Assembly: GCA_930367215.1 (NCBI GenBank)
Contig: OV884059.1
Coordinates: 27,490,945 to 27,554,944 of the forward strand
Reading direction: 5' to 3'
From: Pollenia angustigena
Lineage: Eukaryota; Arthropoda; Insecta; Diptera; Polleniidae
DNA length: 64,000 bases
Every line of letters begins with the position of its first letter. Positions within the stretch are counted from its first letter, which is position 1. The notes beneath the pieces are model-generated. The model was not told where the DNA came from and did no database searches. It saw only the letters and a program-made list of their open reading frames with translations. A program made the position numbers and the translations under genes. Positions 21,851 to 32,625 of this stretch are shown here, piece after piece.

Positions 21851-22996
21851 AGCCCTAGTAAGAGTAGGGTTGAAGTAGAGTTAGAGTAGAGTTAGAGTAG
21901 AGTTAGAGTAGAGTTAGAGTAGAGTTAGAGTAGAGTTAGAGTAGAGTTAGAGTAGAGTTAGAGTAGAGTTAGAGTAGAGTTAGAGTAGAGTTAGAGTAGA
22001 GTTAGAGTAGAGTTAGAGTAGAGTTAGAGTAGAGTTAGAGTAGAGTTAGAGTAGAGTTAGAGTAGAGTTAGAGTAGAGTTAGAGTAGAGTTAGAGTAGAG
22101 TTAGAGTAGAGTTAGAGTAGAGTTAGAGTAGAGTTAGAGTAGAGTTAGAGTAGAGTTAGAGTAGAGTAGAGTAGAGTTAGAGTAGAGTAGAGTTAGAGTA
22201 GAGTTAGAGTAGAGTAGAGTTAGAGTTAGAGTAGAGTTAGAGTAGAGTTAGAGTAGAGTTAGAGAAGAGTTAGAGTAGAGTTAGAGTAGAGTTAGAGTAG
22301 AGTATAGTAAGAGTACAGTAGAGTAAGAGTTAAAGTAGAGTAGAGTAGAGTAGAGTAGAGTAGAGTAGAGTAGAGTAGAGTTAAAGAGAAATTAGAGTAG
22401 AGTTGGAGTAGAGTTAGAGTTGAGTTAGAGTAGATTTAGAGTAGAGTTAGAGTATAGTAAAAGTAGAGTAGAATAAGGGTTAGAGTAGAGTAGAGTTAGA
22501 GAGAAATCAGAGTAGAGTTAGAGTAGAGTTGGAGTAGAGTTAGAGTTGAGGTAGAGTAGAGTTAGAGTAGAGTTAGAGTAGAGTTAGAGTATATTAAGAG
22601 TAGAGTTAGAGTATAGTAAAAGTAGAGTAGAGTAAGAGTTAGAGTAGAGTAAAATTAGAGAGAAATTAGAGTAGAGTTAGAGTAGATATAGATTAGAGTT
22701 AGAGTAGAGTTAGAGTAGAGTTAGAGTAGAGTTAGAGTAGAGTTAGAGTAGAGTTAGAGTAGAGTTAGAGTAGAGTTAGAGTAGAGTTAGAGTAGAGTTA
22801 GAGTAGAGTTAGAGTAGAGTATAGTAAGAGTAGAGTAAGAGTTAGAGTTAGAGTAGAGTAGAGTTAGATAGAAATTAGAGTAGAGTTAGAGTAGTGTTGG
22901 AGTAGAGTTAGAGTTGAGTTAGAGTAGATTTAGAGTAGAGTTAGAGTATAGTAAGAGTAGAGTAGAGTGGAGTGAGAGTAGAGAGTAGAATTAGGG
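21851..22996 (+). repeat. 11-bp satellite (GAGTTAGAGTA)n
   Basis: Nearly perfect tandem copies over about 21860-22290, then variants with GAGTA slippage and ATAGTAAGAGTA inserts up to 22996. Higher-order blocks with similar order (AGAGAAATTAGAGTAGAG) recur at about 22385, 22500, 22665 and 22870. Confidence 0.97.
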
Positions 22997-23903
22997 TCTG
23001 GTTTATTTGATTCTTTTTTTAATTTGTTCATTTTAAATATTAACGTAATATAAAAGTTAAAAGTTAATTTCCAGTTTAGAAAATTTAACCTAGTTACATT
23101 TTTTTCCTTTTATCGATATAATTGTTAACATTTATCTGACCATTCCATTCAACCACAACCAGCCATCCATTTATTTTAATCAGTCATCAAGCCGTTGCTT
23201 GTATTTTATTGTTGCTCCCTTATCTCCTCACATGTTACTACAGGTATCAACATGAAGCACACAACAAAATTTCTAGAAAACACATTCGTGGCCCCCATTT
23301 AACAACTACAAATATACAATGTAAGTCAAACAAATCATATTTTATTTGTTTTATACATAAAAAAAATCTCATATCAAGTGACGTACATTTGTACCTGAAT
23401 TTTCACGTAACCATTGATGATTAAAAAACAAAATAAAAAATAATAAATTTAAATATGTTAGCCGTTACATGGTTTTAATAAATGCTTTATTATTTTAAGT
23501 AAAAATATAATTTTAATATGATTCGGATAAACCAGCCGTTGAAGGGGTAAAGTGTTGTAAAGTCAAGGATATAAAAAAAAAAAGGGTTTTTAAAATTTTA
23601 CCGTAGGAACACAATTGCACCGTATGAACGTAATATGTTCCACCTAGGAACTACGGGAAACAAAAATTATTAATAACATAAAAGAGTATGAGTCACGTTG
23701 GTAAATTCAAACGTATACTATTTTATACAAAGACACACTTTAGCTGAAGAAATATTAAAATTGTTCCTACGTCACACGTCGAATTGGATCTAATTCTATT
23801 TTATACGCGGGTAACGACCGTACTATCATAGAAAAAGAAACATTTTATGTATGAAATTAGATTAATTTTGAGTTTACAAATTGAATATTTGAAAACAAAT
23901 TAA
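22997..23903. other. No gene seen
   Basis: AT-rich. A weak inverted pair CCGTAGGAAC (about 23603) and GTTCCTACGT (about 23763) may be an old element. No coding support. Confidence 0.3.
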
Positions 23904-24122
23904 AGCCCGTTTTCAAAACTTACCGATAGCTAAAAGTAGACTTTAAACGGCTTTATAAAAAGTGTTCCATTATTAAAATTTTACTTTAACCAAAAGTGAA
24001 CGATAAAGTAAATTAAGGTTCATCCTACCTGGTAGGTGTAAATAAAGTTGTAATAATGGAACACTTTTTATACGGCCGATAAAATCCTACCTTTAGCTAT
24101 CGGAGAGTTATGAAAATGGTCC
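23904..24122. mobile_element. Harbinger-like palindromic MITE B, copy 1 (219 bp)
   Basis: Flanked by TAA at 23901-23903 and 24123-24125. The ends contain CTTACCGATAGCTAAA and its complement, and nearly the whole length is self-complementary (TAAAAAGTGTTCCATTATTA and its complement on the other arm). Same length as copy 2 at 27014, which is inverted relative to this one. Confidence 0.85.
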
Positions 24123-24288
24123 TAAAGTAGAAAAAAAACAACAATTTTACAAAATTTGGATTATTTTATATTATTTTCAAAAGAACAATAAATTTGTTAA
24201 CGACGGAATTGTGGATAAAACAGGCGTGTTGTTAAAATTGATGACGTTTTACGACGTACGCCTTAATTGAGTTTCTAGCTTATCTTAA

Positions 24289-24762
24289 AGCCTCGTTCAC
24301 AATGGTTGCAACAGTTTTGTTTTTTTTTTTTTCTTCTTATTTCTATCTTATTTCTTCCCAAATATGTATATTTTCCTTTCATTTTCATTAATTGACGTTT
24401 AAAATAATTTTAATTCGTTTTGAATCCAAATTAAAGCAAAATATTATCAAAGTAACAGCTTAACAGTTTTACTTGTTTAATATCTTTAGCTTTTCTAAAA
24501 CCTTTGGATGATGTTTCCTGACGTTCTGGCCTAAGCAACTAGTGAAATGCGCATTGGAATAGCTATCCCTTCAACAATAAAAATTGGAAATTAAGCACGA
24601 CTAACAAAATCTTGTTGTTTTAGCAAAATATTTAAAAAAATAATAATAAATACGTAATACATATTGTTGTGGGCTAATTTTTTTCTTAATGAAAAATTTG
24701 TATCGTTACGAAAAAAATTGCTGCTTTATTGTGAAAATGTTACTGCCATTGTGAACGGGGCT
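24289..24762. mobile_element. Harbinger-like MITE (AGCCTCGTTCACAATGG ends)
   Basis: AGCCTCGTTCACAATGG at left and CCATTGTGAACGGGGCT at right are inverted with one mismatch. Flanked by TAA at 24286-24288 and 24763-24765. 474 bp, non-coding. Confidence 0.75.
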
Positions 24763-24765
24763 TAA

Positions 24766-25614
24766 CTTGAAATATCTCCTAAAAATTAAGTAAAAAAAGT
24801 TTTTGTTTAAATAAATAATTTTGTTTTTCTGAAAGTTTTAAATTTTTTTTGTGTTTAAGTTTTTCTTGCTTTAAAAAACGCTTAATTGTTAACACTTTCT
24901 TTTCATCGTTAGTTGACGTTTAACATTATTATTATGTTTTGTTTTTGTTGCTGTTATACAAATATCATGATGTTATCAACCACTTTTTGGTGCTAAAATG
25001 TTTTTTTTCATTCTAAAAAAAAAATTCGCTTATCTGAAAACAAATTCTGTATCAAAGATTAAAATTGGTTGGTTATTGTTTTAGTAATTTTTTTTATTTA
25101 TTTATTTATTTAACGTTTCTTTGATACGTTATTGGTGTCATAGTGAGATAGTGATTGGGGTAACTCGGTGCTTTACTTAGTGGATTTATGATTTATTTAA
25201 AAACGGTTTAATATTCGTTAAATTTTTGTTGGAATTTTAAGCTGTTTAAGGTCCTTTTAAGTACTTTTCATTGATGTGTTATTATTGTAAAAGTATATTT
25301 TTTTGATTGTTTATTTATGGTTTTTATTTCTTACATACATTTTTATTTTAATTGATTGTTTGTTTTGAATTTGTTTACCTGTCGAATTGTTTAAACTACT
25401 GGTTTTATGATTGAAAAGATATCAATTAAAATATTGATGTGTTTTCAAAAGAAAACTGAACTGAGAGCTTCTAAGGGATATAATACTAGAGTGGACAAAG
25501 AACGACTCTTTATTTAGATCAGAAATCAAGCTGCTAGAAAAAATTCTCTCTTTAGTTAAGAATTTTACATAATTTTGGCAACTGTAATCCAAATATTTTC
25601 AACATTTTAAAACT
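24766..25614. other. No gene seen; T-rich DNA
   Basis: Long T and A runs, with no bounded repeat or plausible exon. Confidence 0.4.
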
Positions 25615-25850
25615 CTTCTCTACCCTAATTTCGACTCTCTACACTACAAATCTTTTGTAAATCAACGTGAAATCTACTCAAAATCTATTCTTAATCTACT
25701 CAAAATCCACTCTAAATCCACTCGAACTTTTATTATTCACATCTATAATGAACTTTGCTCTCTTTATACTTAATTCAAACTCTATCTCAATTTTACTCTA
25801 CTCTACTTATCAAACAACTTTAATAATATTAAGAGAAAACCAAAAGAACA
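25615..25850 (-). repeat. Decayed satellite, reverse-complement sense, block 1
   Basis: ACTCTACA, AAATCTACTCAAAATC and CTCTACTT motifs are the complement of the GAGTTAGAGTA satellite with heavy decay. The open frame here is translated repeat. Confidence 0.55.
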
Positions 25851-26548
25851 ATTAAATCAAAATAATATATTGAAACATTTTCAAAGATAATAGTGACCTA
25901 AACCCCTTTTTCCAATGTAGGCCAATAAAATATCCCCACTATTTACTCTGCACTACAGGGTATTTTCCCAATTGACGTTCTTGAACACAACATACTTCAA
26001 AAGATGGCTCTTTAAAAAAGGATTAATGGATTAATTTTCAAATATGCGTACTTAAAATTTATAGCCCATGATCATAAATTCTTCAAATAAAACCAATCTT
26101 CTCTCAATGATAAATTTCAAACAAAAATGTATCTGTTTATGTCACAAATGTTGTTGTATTTGCCAACAGCTAAACAATAAAATAAACAAAAAAAAAATAA
26201 ATAACAAACAGTAGAACCAAAATATAAAAAACGCTACTTCCAATACTGACACATTCGATTTAACTGATATTACAACAATTGCAACTACAACCTCAGTAAA
26301 AAACTAATACATTTGTAACAGGCTTGTGCACAATTAAAGGAAACATACAATATTTAAACAAATGTAAATATATATAAATTAAAAAAGTTTGCTATCTCTG
26401 CAAACAAGAGATATCGATAAATATTGAAAACACAAATACACAAACAATAAAAGTATAAATATGAAAAGACAAAAGACAAATATGAATATTGGGGAGAGAA
26501 AATAGTTTGCTCTTTTTTAAATTTAGTTTTTTTAACTTAAATATAATT
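25851..26548. other. No gene seen
   Basis: AT-rich spacer between the two decayed reverse-complement satellite blocks. Confidence 0.4.
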
Positions 26549-26952
26549 AAACTCTACTTGTACTCTACTTCTACTCTAACTCTACTCTATTGTAACTCTT
26601 CTTTAACTTTACTCGAACTCTTCTCTAGCTCTAGCTCTAATCTAACTCTACTCTTATTCATCTCTTACTTAACTTTAACTCTTCTCTAACTTTTCTTTAA
26701 CTTCTTTCCAACTCTGCTTTAACTCTACTATTACTCTGCTTCAACTCAACGTTAAACCTACTCAAAATCTACAATAACTGTAAATGTACTCTAACTGTAA
26801 ATCTATTCTTACTCTAATCAACTCTACTTTAACTCGTCTCTTATTCTCCTCTAACTTAACCTTAACCCTATTAAAAATCTACCATAACTTACTGTAACTT
26901 TGCTCTAACTTTATTCTAACTCTACTTTAACTCTAGTCTATTTCTACACTAA

Positions 26953-27511
26953 TGGCAATTTTCTCAATGTATCGACAAACTGTCCGTTACTTAATGTCAA
27001 CATAAATTTATTAGGCCCATTTTCACAACTTACCGATAGCTAAAGGTAGGATTTTATCCACCGTATTAAAAGAGTTCCATGATTACAACTTTACTTTAAC
27101 CTACCAGGTAGGATGAACCTTAATTTACTTTAGCGCTCACTTTAGTTTAAACGAAAGTTTTAATAATTGAACACTTTTTATAAGGCCGTTTAAAGTCTAC
27201 TTTTAGCTATCGGTAAGTTGTGAAAATGGGCCTTAGACCGATAAACTGTCCGTTAACGATTTTGGGTTTCTCAATAAACCGCAACTGACATTATTTTCAG
27301 TTGGCGCCACCTCTCAAAATTCATGTAAAAGTTGGGAGTCAGCTGATTGAATTTATCTGTACGGCAAATAAAGGAAAATAATTAATTGGCAGATGAGTGC
27401 TGGTTAGCTTTACGCCGGAATAGAAGCAAATGAGACATTGAGAAAACGAAGTTTCTTTAATTTGCAGTTTTTCGTTGGAAAAAAGATAGTCGCATAGTGA
27501 GAAAAAGGCCA
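26953..27511. mobile_element. Harbinger-like MITE A, copy 2, with nested MITE B
   Basis: TAA flanks at 26950-26952 and 27512-27514. The sequence follows copy 1 (10681-11020) closely, except for the 219-bp insertion at 27014-27232. Sits inside the reverse-complement satellite. Confidence 0.85.
27014..27232. mobile_element. Harbinger-like palindromic MITE B, copy 2, nested
   Basis: The ends GGCCCATTTTCACAACTTAC and GTAAGTTGTGAAAATGGGCC are perfect inverted repeats. TTA flanks lie at 27011-27013 and 27233-27235. Copy 1 of MITE A shows the uninterrupted target (TTTATTGGACCG). Confidence 0.9.
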
Positions 27512-27601
27512 TAACTCTACATTGATTTGACTTAATCTAAACAACTCTAATTTAAAGCTCTAATTCTAATTGAAATTTACTCTTTAGTCTAAAATATGTT
27601 T

Positions 27602-27991
27602 GGATGATATTAATAAGAGACTAGTCTAGAATAATTTTAAAGTTTTAACTTAAGTCCATAGTTTAGTTTGAGCCCGAATGAATATCTAGCCTATAGTCCA
27701 CTTTATAATGTAGTCTTTTATTTTGTTTAGAATACTCTTTAGAGCGTAGCCTGCCTTTAATGCAGTCTTAATACAAAATTATTAAGGCATAATCATTTAC
27801 TGCGTGTCTTAGTCGCCGTTTCCATTGTGCGATTTTTGCAGCTGCGATTCTTACTAAGCTACCTAAACAAGAGCGGCAAGCGTTTTTTTTAAACTTGAAA
27901 AATGTGTTTCAGATACATTTTCAATAAAACAAACCGACACACACAGGCGATTAATTAAAAAAAAAAATTGTTCAAGTACCGTGAAAACTAA
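27602..27991. other. No gene seen
   Basis: Contains AAGCTACCTAAACAAGAGC at about 27857, whose near complement occurs at about 31187-31210. Confidence 0.3.
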
Positions 27992-29387
27992 AGGGGTCTG
28001 TACACGGTCAAAAAGCTTCATGTCACGGCAAATTCAATCGTGTACGTGAGCTGAACATAATATTCGCCTTCATATCTAAATTTTTTGATTTTCCATCCAG
28101 CATCGTCGGAGTCACACCATGCAAATAAAATTTTACCACCTGATCCATTTTGATAAAATTTACTACTCCATGGACTGGTCCGATGTAATGCATGCATGGA
28201 CCATGTCATTGTGAAAACGTGTTTGTAATGAGACGACATGTCCTCGTTTTACAAAAACATGCTTTCGTTTTTAAACGACTTCAGAGCTAATCCTCTTAAG
28301 TATACCATGGAGTAGTTTTAAAACTACTCAAAAGTAGTCCTTAGGTGGGTTATATGGTCCTCTCCTCGGACATCGTAATGTTAAATAGACCATGTTTTTT
28401 CCATACGTTTGGGTTACTTTTGGACAAGTACTGTTCCCTTGTGGGGTACTCTTTACACGCGTGTTTAGACTGGTCCTATTATTTGCAGGGCACATACACA
28501 CCCTGCAAATACAATTGGACCACCTGATCCATTTTGATAAAATGGACTACTCCATGGACTGGTCCGATGTAATGCAAGCATGGACCATGTCATTGTTAAA
28601 AAGAGTTTGTAGTGAGACGAGATGTCTTCGTTTTTTAACGACATGCTTTCGTTTTTAAACGACTTCAAAACTAATCCTCTTAAGTATACCATGGAGTAGT
28701 TTTAAAACTACTCCTTAGTGGTCCAAAGGTGGGTTATATGGTCCTCTAATCGGTCATCGTAATGTTAAATAGACCATGTTTTTTCCATACGTTTGGGTTA
28801 CTTTTGGACTAGTCCTGGTCCCTTGTGGACTACTCTTTACACGCGTGTTTGGACTGGTACTATTATTTGCAGGGAACACATTTTCACTAATACTCCCTTA
28901 ACGCTTGATGAAAAATGCTTGACGTGTATAGACCCCTTAAAAGTACTCTCCCTGCAAATAATATTGGACCACCTGATCCATTTTGATAAAATGGACTACT
29001 CCATGGACTGGTCCGATGTAATGCAAGCATGGACCATGTCATTGTTAAAAAGTGTTTGTAGTGAGATGACATGCCTTCGGTTTTTAACGACGTGCTTTTG
29101 TTTTTAAACGACTTCAAAACTAATCCTCTTCTGTATACCATGGAGTAGTTTTAAAACTACTCCTTAGTAGTCCAAAGTTGGGTTATATGGTCCTCTCCTA
29201 GGACATCGTAATGTTAAATAGACCATGTTTTTTCCATACGTTTGGGTTACTTTTGGACTAGTCCTGGTCCCTTGTGGACTACTCTTTACACGCGTGTTTG
29301 GACTGGTCCTATTATTTGCAGGGAACACATTTTCACTAATACTACCTTAGCGCTTGATGAAAAATGCTTGACCGTGTATAGACCCCT
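27992..29387. mobile_element. Outer Harbinger-like element (AGGGGTCTGTACACGGTCAA ends)
   Basis: TAA at 27989-27991 precedes the left end AGGGGTCTGTACACGGTCAA. Right ends TTGACCGTGTATAGACCCCT-like, each followed by TAA, occur at both 28937 and 29387 because the right part is duplicated in tandem. The inner part is made of CCCTGCAAATA units. Confidence 0.55.
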
Positions 29388-29773
29388 TAAAAGTACTCTC
29401 CCTGCAAATAATATTGGACCACCTGATCCATTTTGATAAATTGGACTACTCCATGGACTGGTCCGATGTAATGCAAGCATGGACCATGTCATTGTTAAAA
29501 AGTGTTTGTAGTGAGATGACATGCCTTCGGTTTTTAACGACGTGCTTTTGTTTTTAAACGACTTCAAAACTAATCCTCTTCTGTATACCATGGAGTAGTT
29601 TTAAAACTACTCCTTAGTAGTCCAAAGTTGGGTTATATGGTCCTCTCCTAGGACATCGTAATGTTAAATAGACCATGTTTTTTCCATACGTTTGGGTTAC
29701 TTTTGGACTAGTCCTGGTCCCTTGTGGACTACTCTTTACACGCGTGTTTGGACTGGTCCTATTCTTTGCAGGG
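28118..29773. repeat. Array of four ~374-bp inverted-repeat units
   Basis: Units at about 28118-28490, 28501-28874, 28950-29323 and 29400-29773 each start (C/A)CCTGCAAATA (the first is diverged) and end TATTTGCAGGG. Internal partly palindromic blocks are ATTTTGATAAAATGGAC, TGGTCCGATGTAATGC and TTTTAAAACTACTCC. A 75-76-bp spacer separates units 2-3 and 3-4, so the last part is a 450-bp tandem repeat with two almost identical copies. Open frames on both strands are translated repeat. Confidence 0.85.
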
Positions 29774-30532
29774 CTGTTAAAGTTCACAAAACTCTACATG
29801 AGTAGACGAAAAAATAAATGTCAAATATGTAACGGTGCTTTTGTAGTAACGCGTGGAAATTAAACAATGTAAAAAAAGTGAAAACCTGCAATTAAATCCG
29901 ATTTACGAAGTAATTTTTAAAAGTAACAAATATATCCATGCAACCATCAAGTTGAGGTATTTATTTAAATGTTTTGCTTAAATTTGTAAAAAAAATTATT
30001 TTTGGAAGTGCTTTTATTTTTGAAATGCAAAAAATTGGATTTTCTCAGTTTAAGTAGACATAAAGTTATCAATTGGGCCCTACTGAGCAGAGATTTTAAC
30101 TAAATTTCACAGGTTGAAGATATCAGCGTTATTTTAGAAAAAATTATGCTGCGCATCAGTGCGCCTTAAAAGTTATGTACGTAGTTAGAAGCAACACGCG
30201 TTGATGTTACCAACAAAAAGCGCTTCAAGACTTTGGCTATAACATTTATTACTGTTGTTGTTGTCAATATTTTATATGTTTTTATTAGAGATGTGCAAAT
30301 GTCGTGATCAATTACGCACAAGTCACAAATATGAGTCACGCTTGACCGTGGTTAAATTAATATTTTACAATGATTAAAAAACTAGAGTGCTCACGCACTC
30401 AAGAAATAACTTAACCTTATTAAAAAAAAAATTTTTTTTGAGTAATTCGTAGCCAAACTCATTCCATGGAAGGCAATTCAGCGGTAGCGTGCGTGGTTTA
30501 AAAACCAATTTTATAAATTAATTAATAATTTT
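29774..30532. other. No gene seen
   Basis: TAGAGATGTGCAAATG at about 30287 resembles a hAT end, but no partner was found. The rest is AT-rich. Confidence 0.3.
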
Positions 30533-31085
30533 TTGTATGAGAGGTACCCGTTTCCCCCCTCCTATAATTTCAAAATTTGTTTGAAACATGCGGCTTGTTC
30601 TAAAAGCTACGCACATCAAATTTAATGTGCATCACTATTGTTGCTCTGCAGATATAAAAAAAGTAATAAATACTTTGTATGGGGGTATCCGTCTTCCGCG
30701 TCCAATACCTCCAAAATATTGCTGGAATGTAGAGTTTATTCCAAGAGTTACGCAGGTCAAACTTAGTGTACTTGACTAATGTAGTTATGCAGTTATAAAA
30801 AAATAATAAATACTTTGTATGGGGGTATCCGTCTCCCCCGTCCTATACCTCCAAACTTTGTTGGAACATGCAGCTTCTTCTTAGAGTTACGCACATCAAA
30901 TTAAGATTGCCTCAATTTTTTAGTTCCGCAGATATAAGAAAATTAATAAGTACTTTGTATGGGGGTATCCGTCTCCCCCCTTTCTATACCAACAATATTT
31001 TGTTAGAACTTGCAGTTTGTTCCGAGAATTACGCTCATAAAATTTAGTGTGCATCACTATTGTAGCTGAGGAGATATGAATTGAT
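30533..31085 (+). repeat. 141-bp tandem repeat, four copies
   Basis: Copies start at about 30533, 30674, 30815 and 30956 with GTATGGGGGTATCCGTCTCC (first copy diverged). Each continues with TTACGCACATCAAATT-like text and ends in TAATAAATACTTT. Confidence 0.8.
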
Positions 31086-32093
31086 CCGCGAAAAAAGAGC
31101 TTTTGGCGACATAGAGATTTGTTAAATAAGATTTTACAGCCGGGTAGTGTTCAGTTCATGTTCTATAGGTTTGTTTCGTATTAACTGTATTCTAATTGCT
31201 GCTCTTATTTAGGTAGCTAAGCTAGTTTACTGGCGAGAGGGGAGCAATGAATTTATTCCGCTCTTACTTTACTTTACTTTTTCCCTGCTCTAATAAGTTC
31301 TGATATATTATTCTTTGCTCCGTCCGTTTGGGGAGGCAGCTAAATACAGTCATAAACACACATCAACAATATCAGTAGTTGTTCAATATATTTATAAAAA
31401 AAAAACGTAAGTACTCGTAACTCAAATAAAAAGAAATATATGATTTTGTGTTCACACTTTTAATACCTTTTTGACTTTAATAAGTGATTGCAGGCTTTTA
31501 AAGTAAAAGATCGTAGCGCCCACTTTAGACGTGTCAACGGTTAAACCCAAATATCCCAATTTGTTCATATTCGCGATCTAAATCAAATAAAAAAAAAAAA
31601 AGATTTACCCCCATCTACTTGAGTTTTTAACAATTAAAACCAAATTTGCCAAAGAATAATATGAAAATCAATTCATTTTAATCACCAGTAATTTAGATTC
31701 AAGTGTCTTAATTTCGCAAAAAAAGTCATTATAATTTTTATGGGATTTTTACGACACGTACTCACTCCTTAATAGATATTGTTCTCTAGCAATATTCAAG
31801 TCTTATTTCGAAAAGTGTTTGGAAAAAAAGTATTTAAAATCATACTTCAATAAATAATAAAATAATAAACAAATAATCAAGTTGAAAAAAATCATTAATG
31901 TGGTTATAATTTGAAATCAAAGGATTAAAAATCAATTTTCTTTTTCAAAAAAAAAAAAAAAAAAATATATTGCAAATAGAGATCAAAAAGTCATTAAATA
32001 AAAAAATTATATTAAAAAAAAATCATTATAAAGAAATTTGAAGTAAATTATTTGCAAAAAAAGTTCTTGTTTTGTATTGAAAAAAAAAAAAAT
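31086..32093 (+). other. Upstream flank or 5' UTR of the 32.1 kb exon (inferred)
   Basis: A-rich with CAA and AAAT tracts, especially 31840-32090, as in long fly 5' UTRs. A GTAAGT at 31407 could be a donor of an upstream non-coding exon. A core promoter could not be identified. Confidence 0.25.
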
Positions 32094-32251
32094 ATGACCA
32101 ATTATAATCCCAATTGTGGTTATTATGAGGATTATGGTTCCGGCTATTATACAACGGCAAACCCCTCCTCAGTGGCAACAGCCACAGTCAATAATATTTA
32201 CCAACAGGATTATTATATGCAACAAGATTATGAATATAAACATGGTTATGA
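32094..32251 (+). CDS. Probable first coding exon of an unidentified gene
   Basis: ATG at 32094 with A at -3, after an A-rich leader. The encoded peptide starts MTNYNPNCGYYEDYGSGYYT, continues through TANPSSVATATVNNIY, and ends QQDYYMQQDYEYKHGY. It is rich in Tyr, Asn and Gln with no transmembrane or signal segment, like the disordered N-termini of insect transcription factors or RNA-binding proteins. Codon use is varied and not simple repeat, unlike other open frames here. The exon runs into GA|GTAAGT at 32250-32257, a strong donor, leaving a phase-2 junction; reading through would hit a TAA two bases later. I do not recognise the gene. The remaining exons must lie outside the window or beyond a very long intron. 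Confidence 0.5.
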
Positions 32252-32257
32252 GTAAGT

Positions 32258-32625
32258 AGACCACATAATACTCGTTTCGTGTAAATTCTAACCTAAAAAG
32301 TATTTATACTACAATAACCTTTTTGTTCGCAAAAACAAAATATCAAGACAATTAAAACATTTGTTTTGAATAATAATTGTTTGTAATATTTTCTTATGAC
32401 AGAATTAAAAAAAAAGGAAACAAAACAATTAAAATGTTAGGAATTTTGAAAGAAATTTAAAATACAGCTGTAGTTTTTTTTAACCCTTTTCATAATCGAA
32501 CACAAATAAATAGAGGATTAAAAATGTAATTTTTATGAATATGAAATTATTAATTTAAAAACCCAAAATCAATCGCTTAACCTTCGCCTTACCAAGCTAG
32601 GGAAGTAATTCGATAATTCCAGCCA
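32258..32625. other. Probable intron, no feature
   Basis: AT-rich sequence after the donor site, with no repeat boundary seen. Confidence 0.35.

Larger units (their letters stand above)
26549..27600 (-). repeat. Decayed satellite, reverse-complement sense, block 2
   Basis: CTCTACTTCTACTCTAACTC and many variants are the complement of the 11-bp satellite. The block is split by MITE A copy 2 (26953-27511), and decayed copies continue to about 27600. Confidence 0.75.

Noticed and set aside
21851..22996. 11-bp GAGTTAGAGTA array considered as telomeric repeat
   Set aside because: Flies of this group lack short telomerase repeats, the unit is not TTAGG, and the array is internal with unique and transposon DNA on both sides.
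28018..29863. Multiple overlapping open frames on both strands with repeated peptides
   Set aside because: They are translations of the 374/450-bp tandem units; the same peptides recur on both strands.
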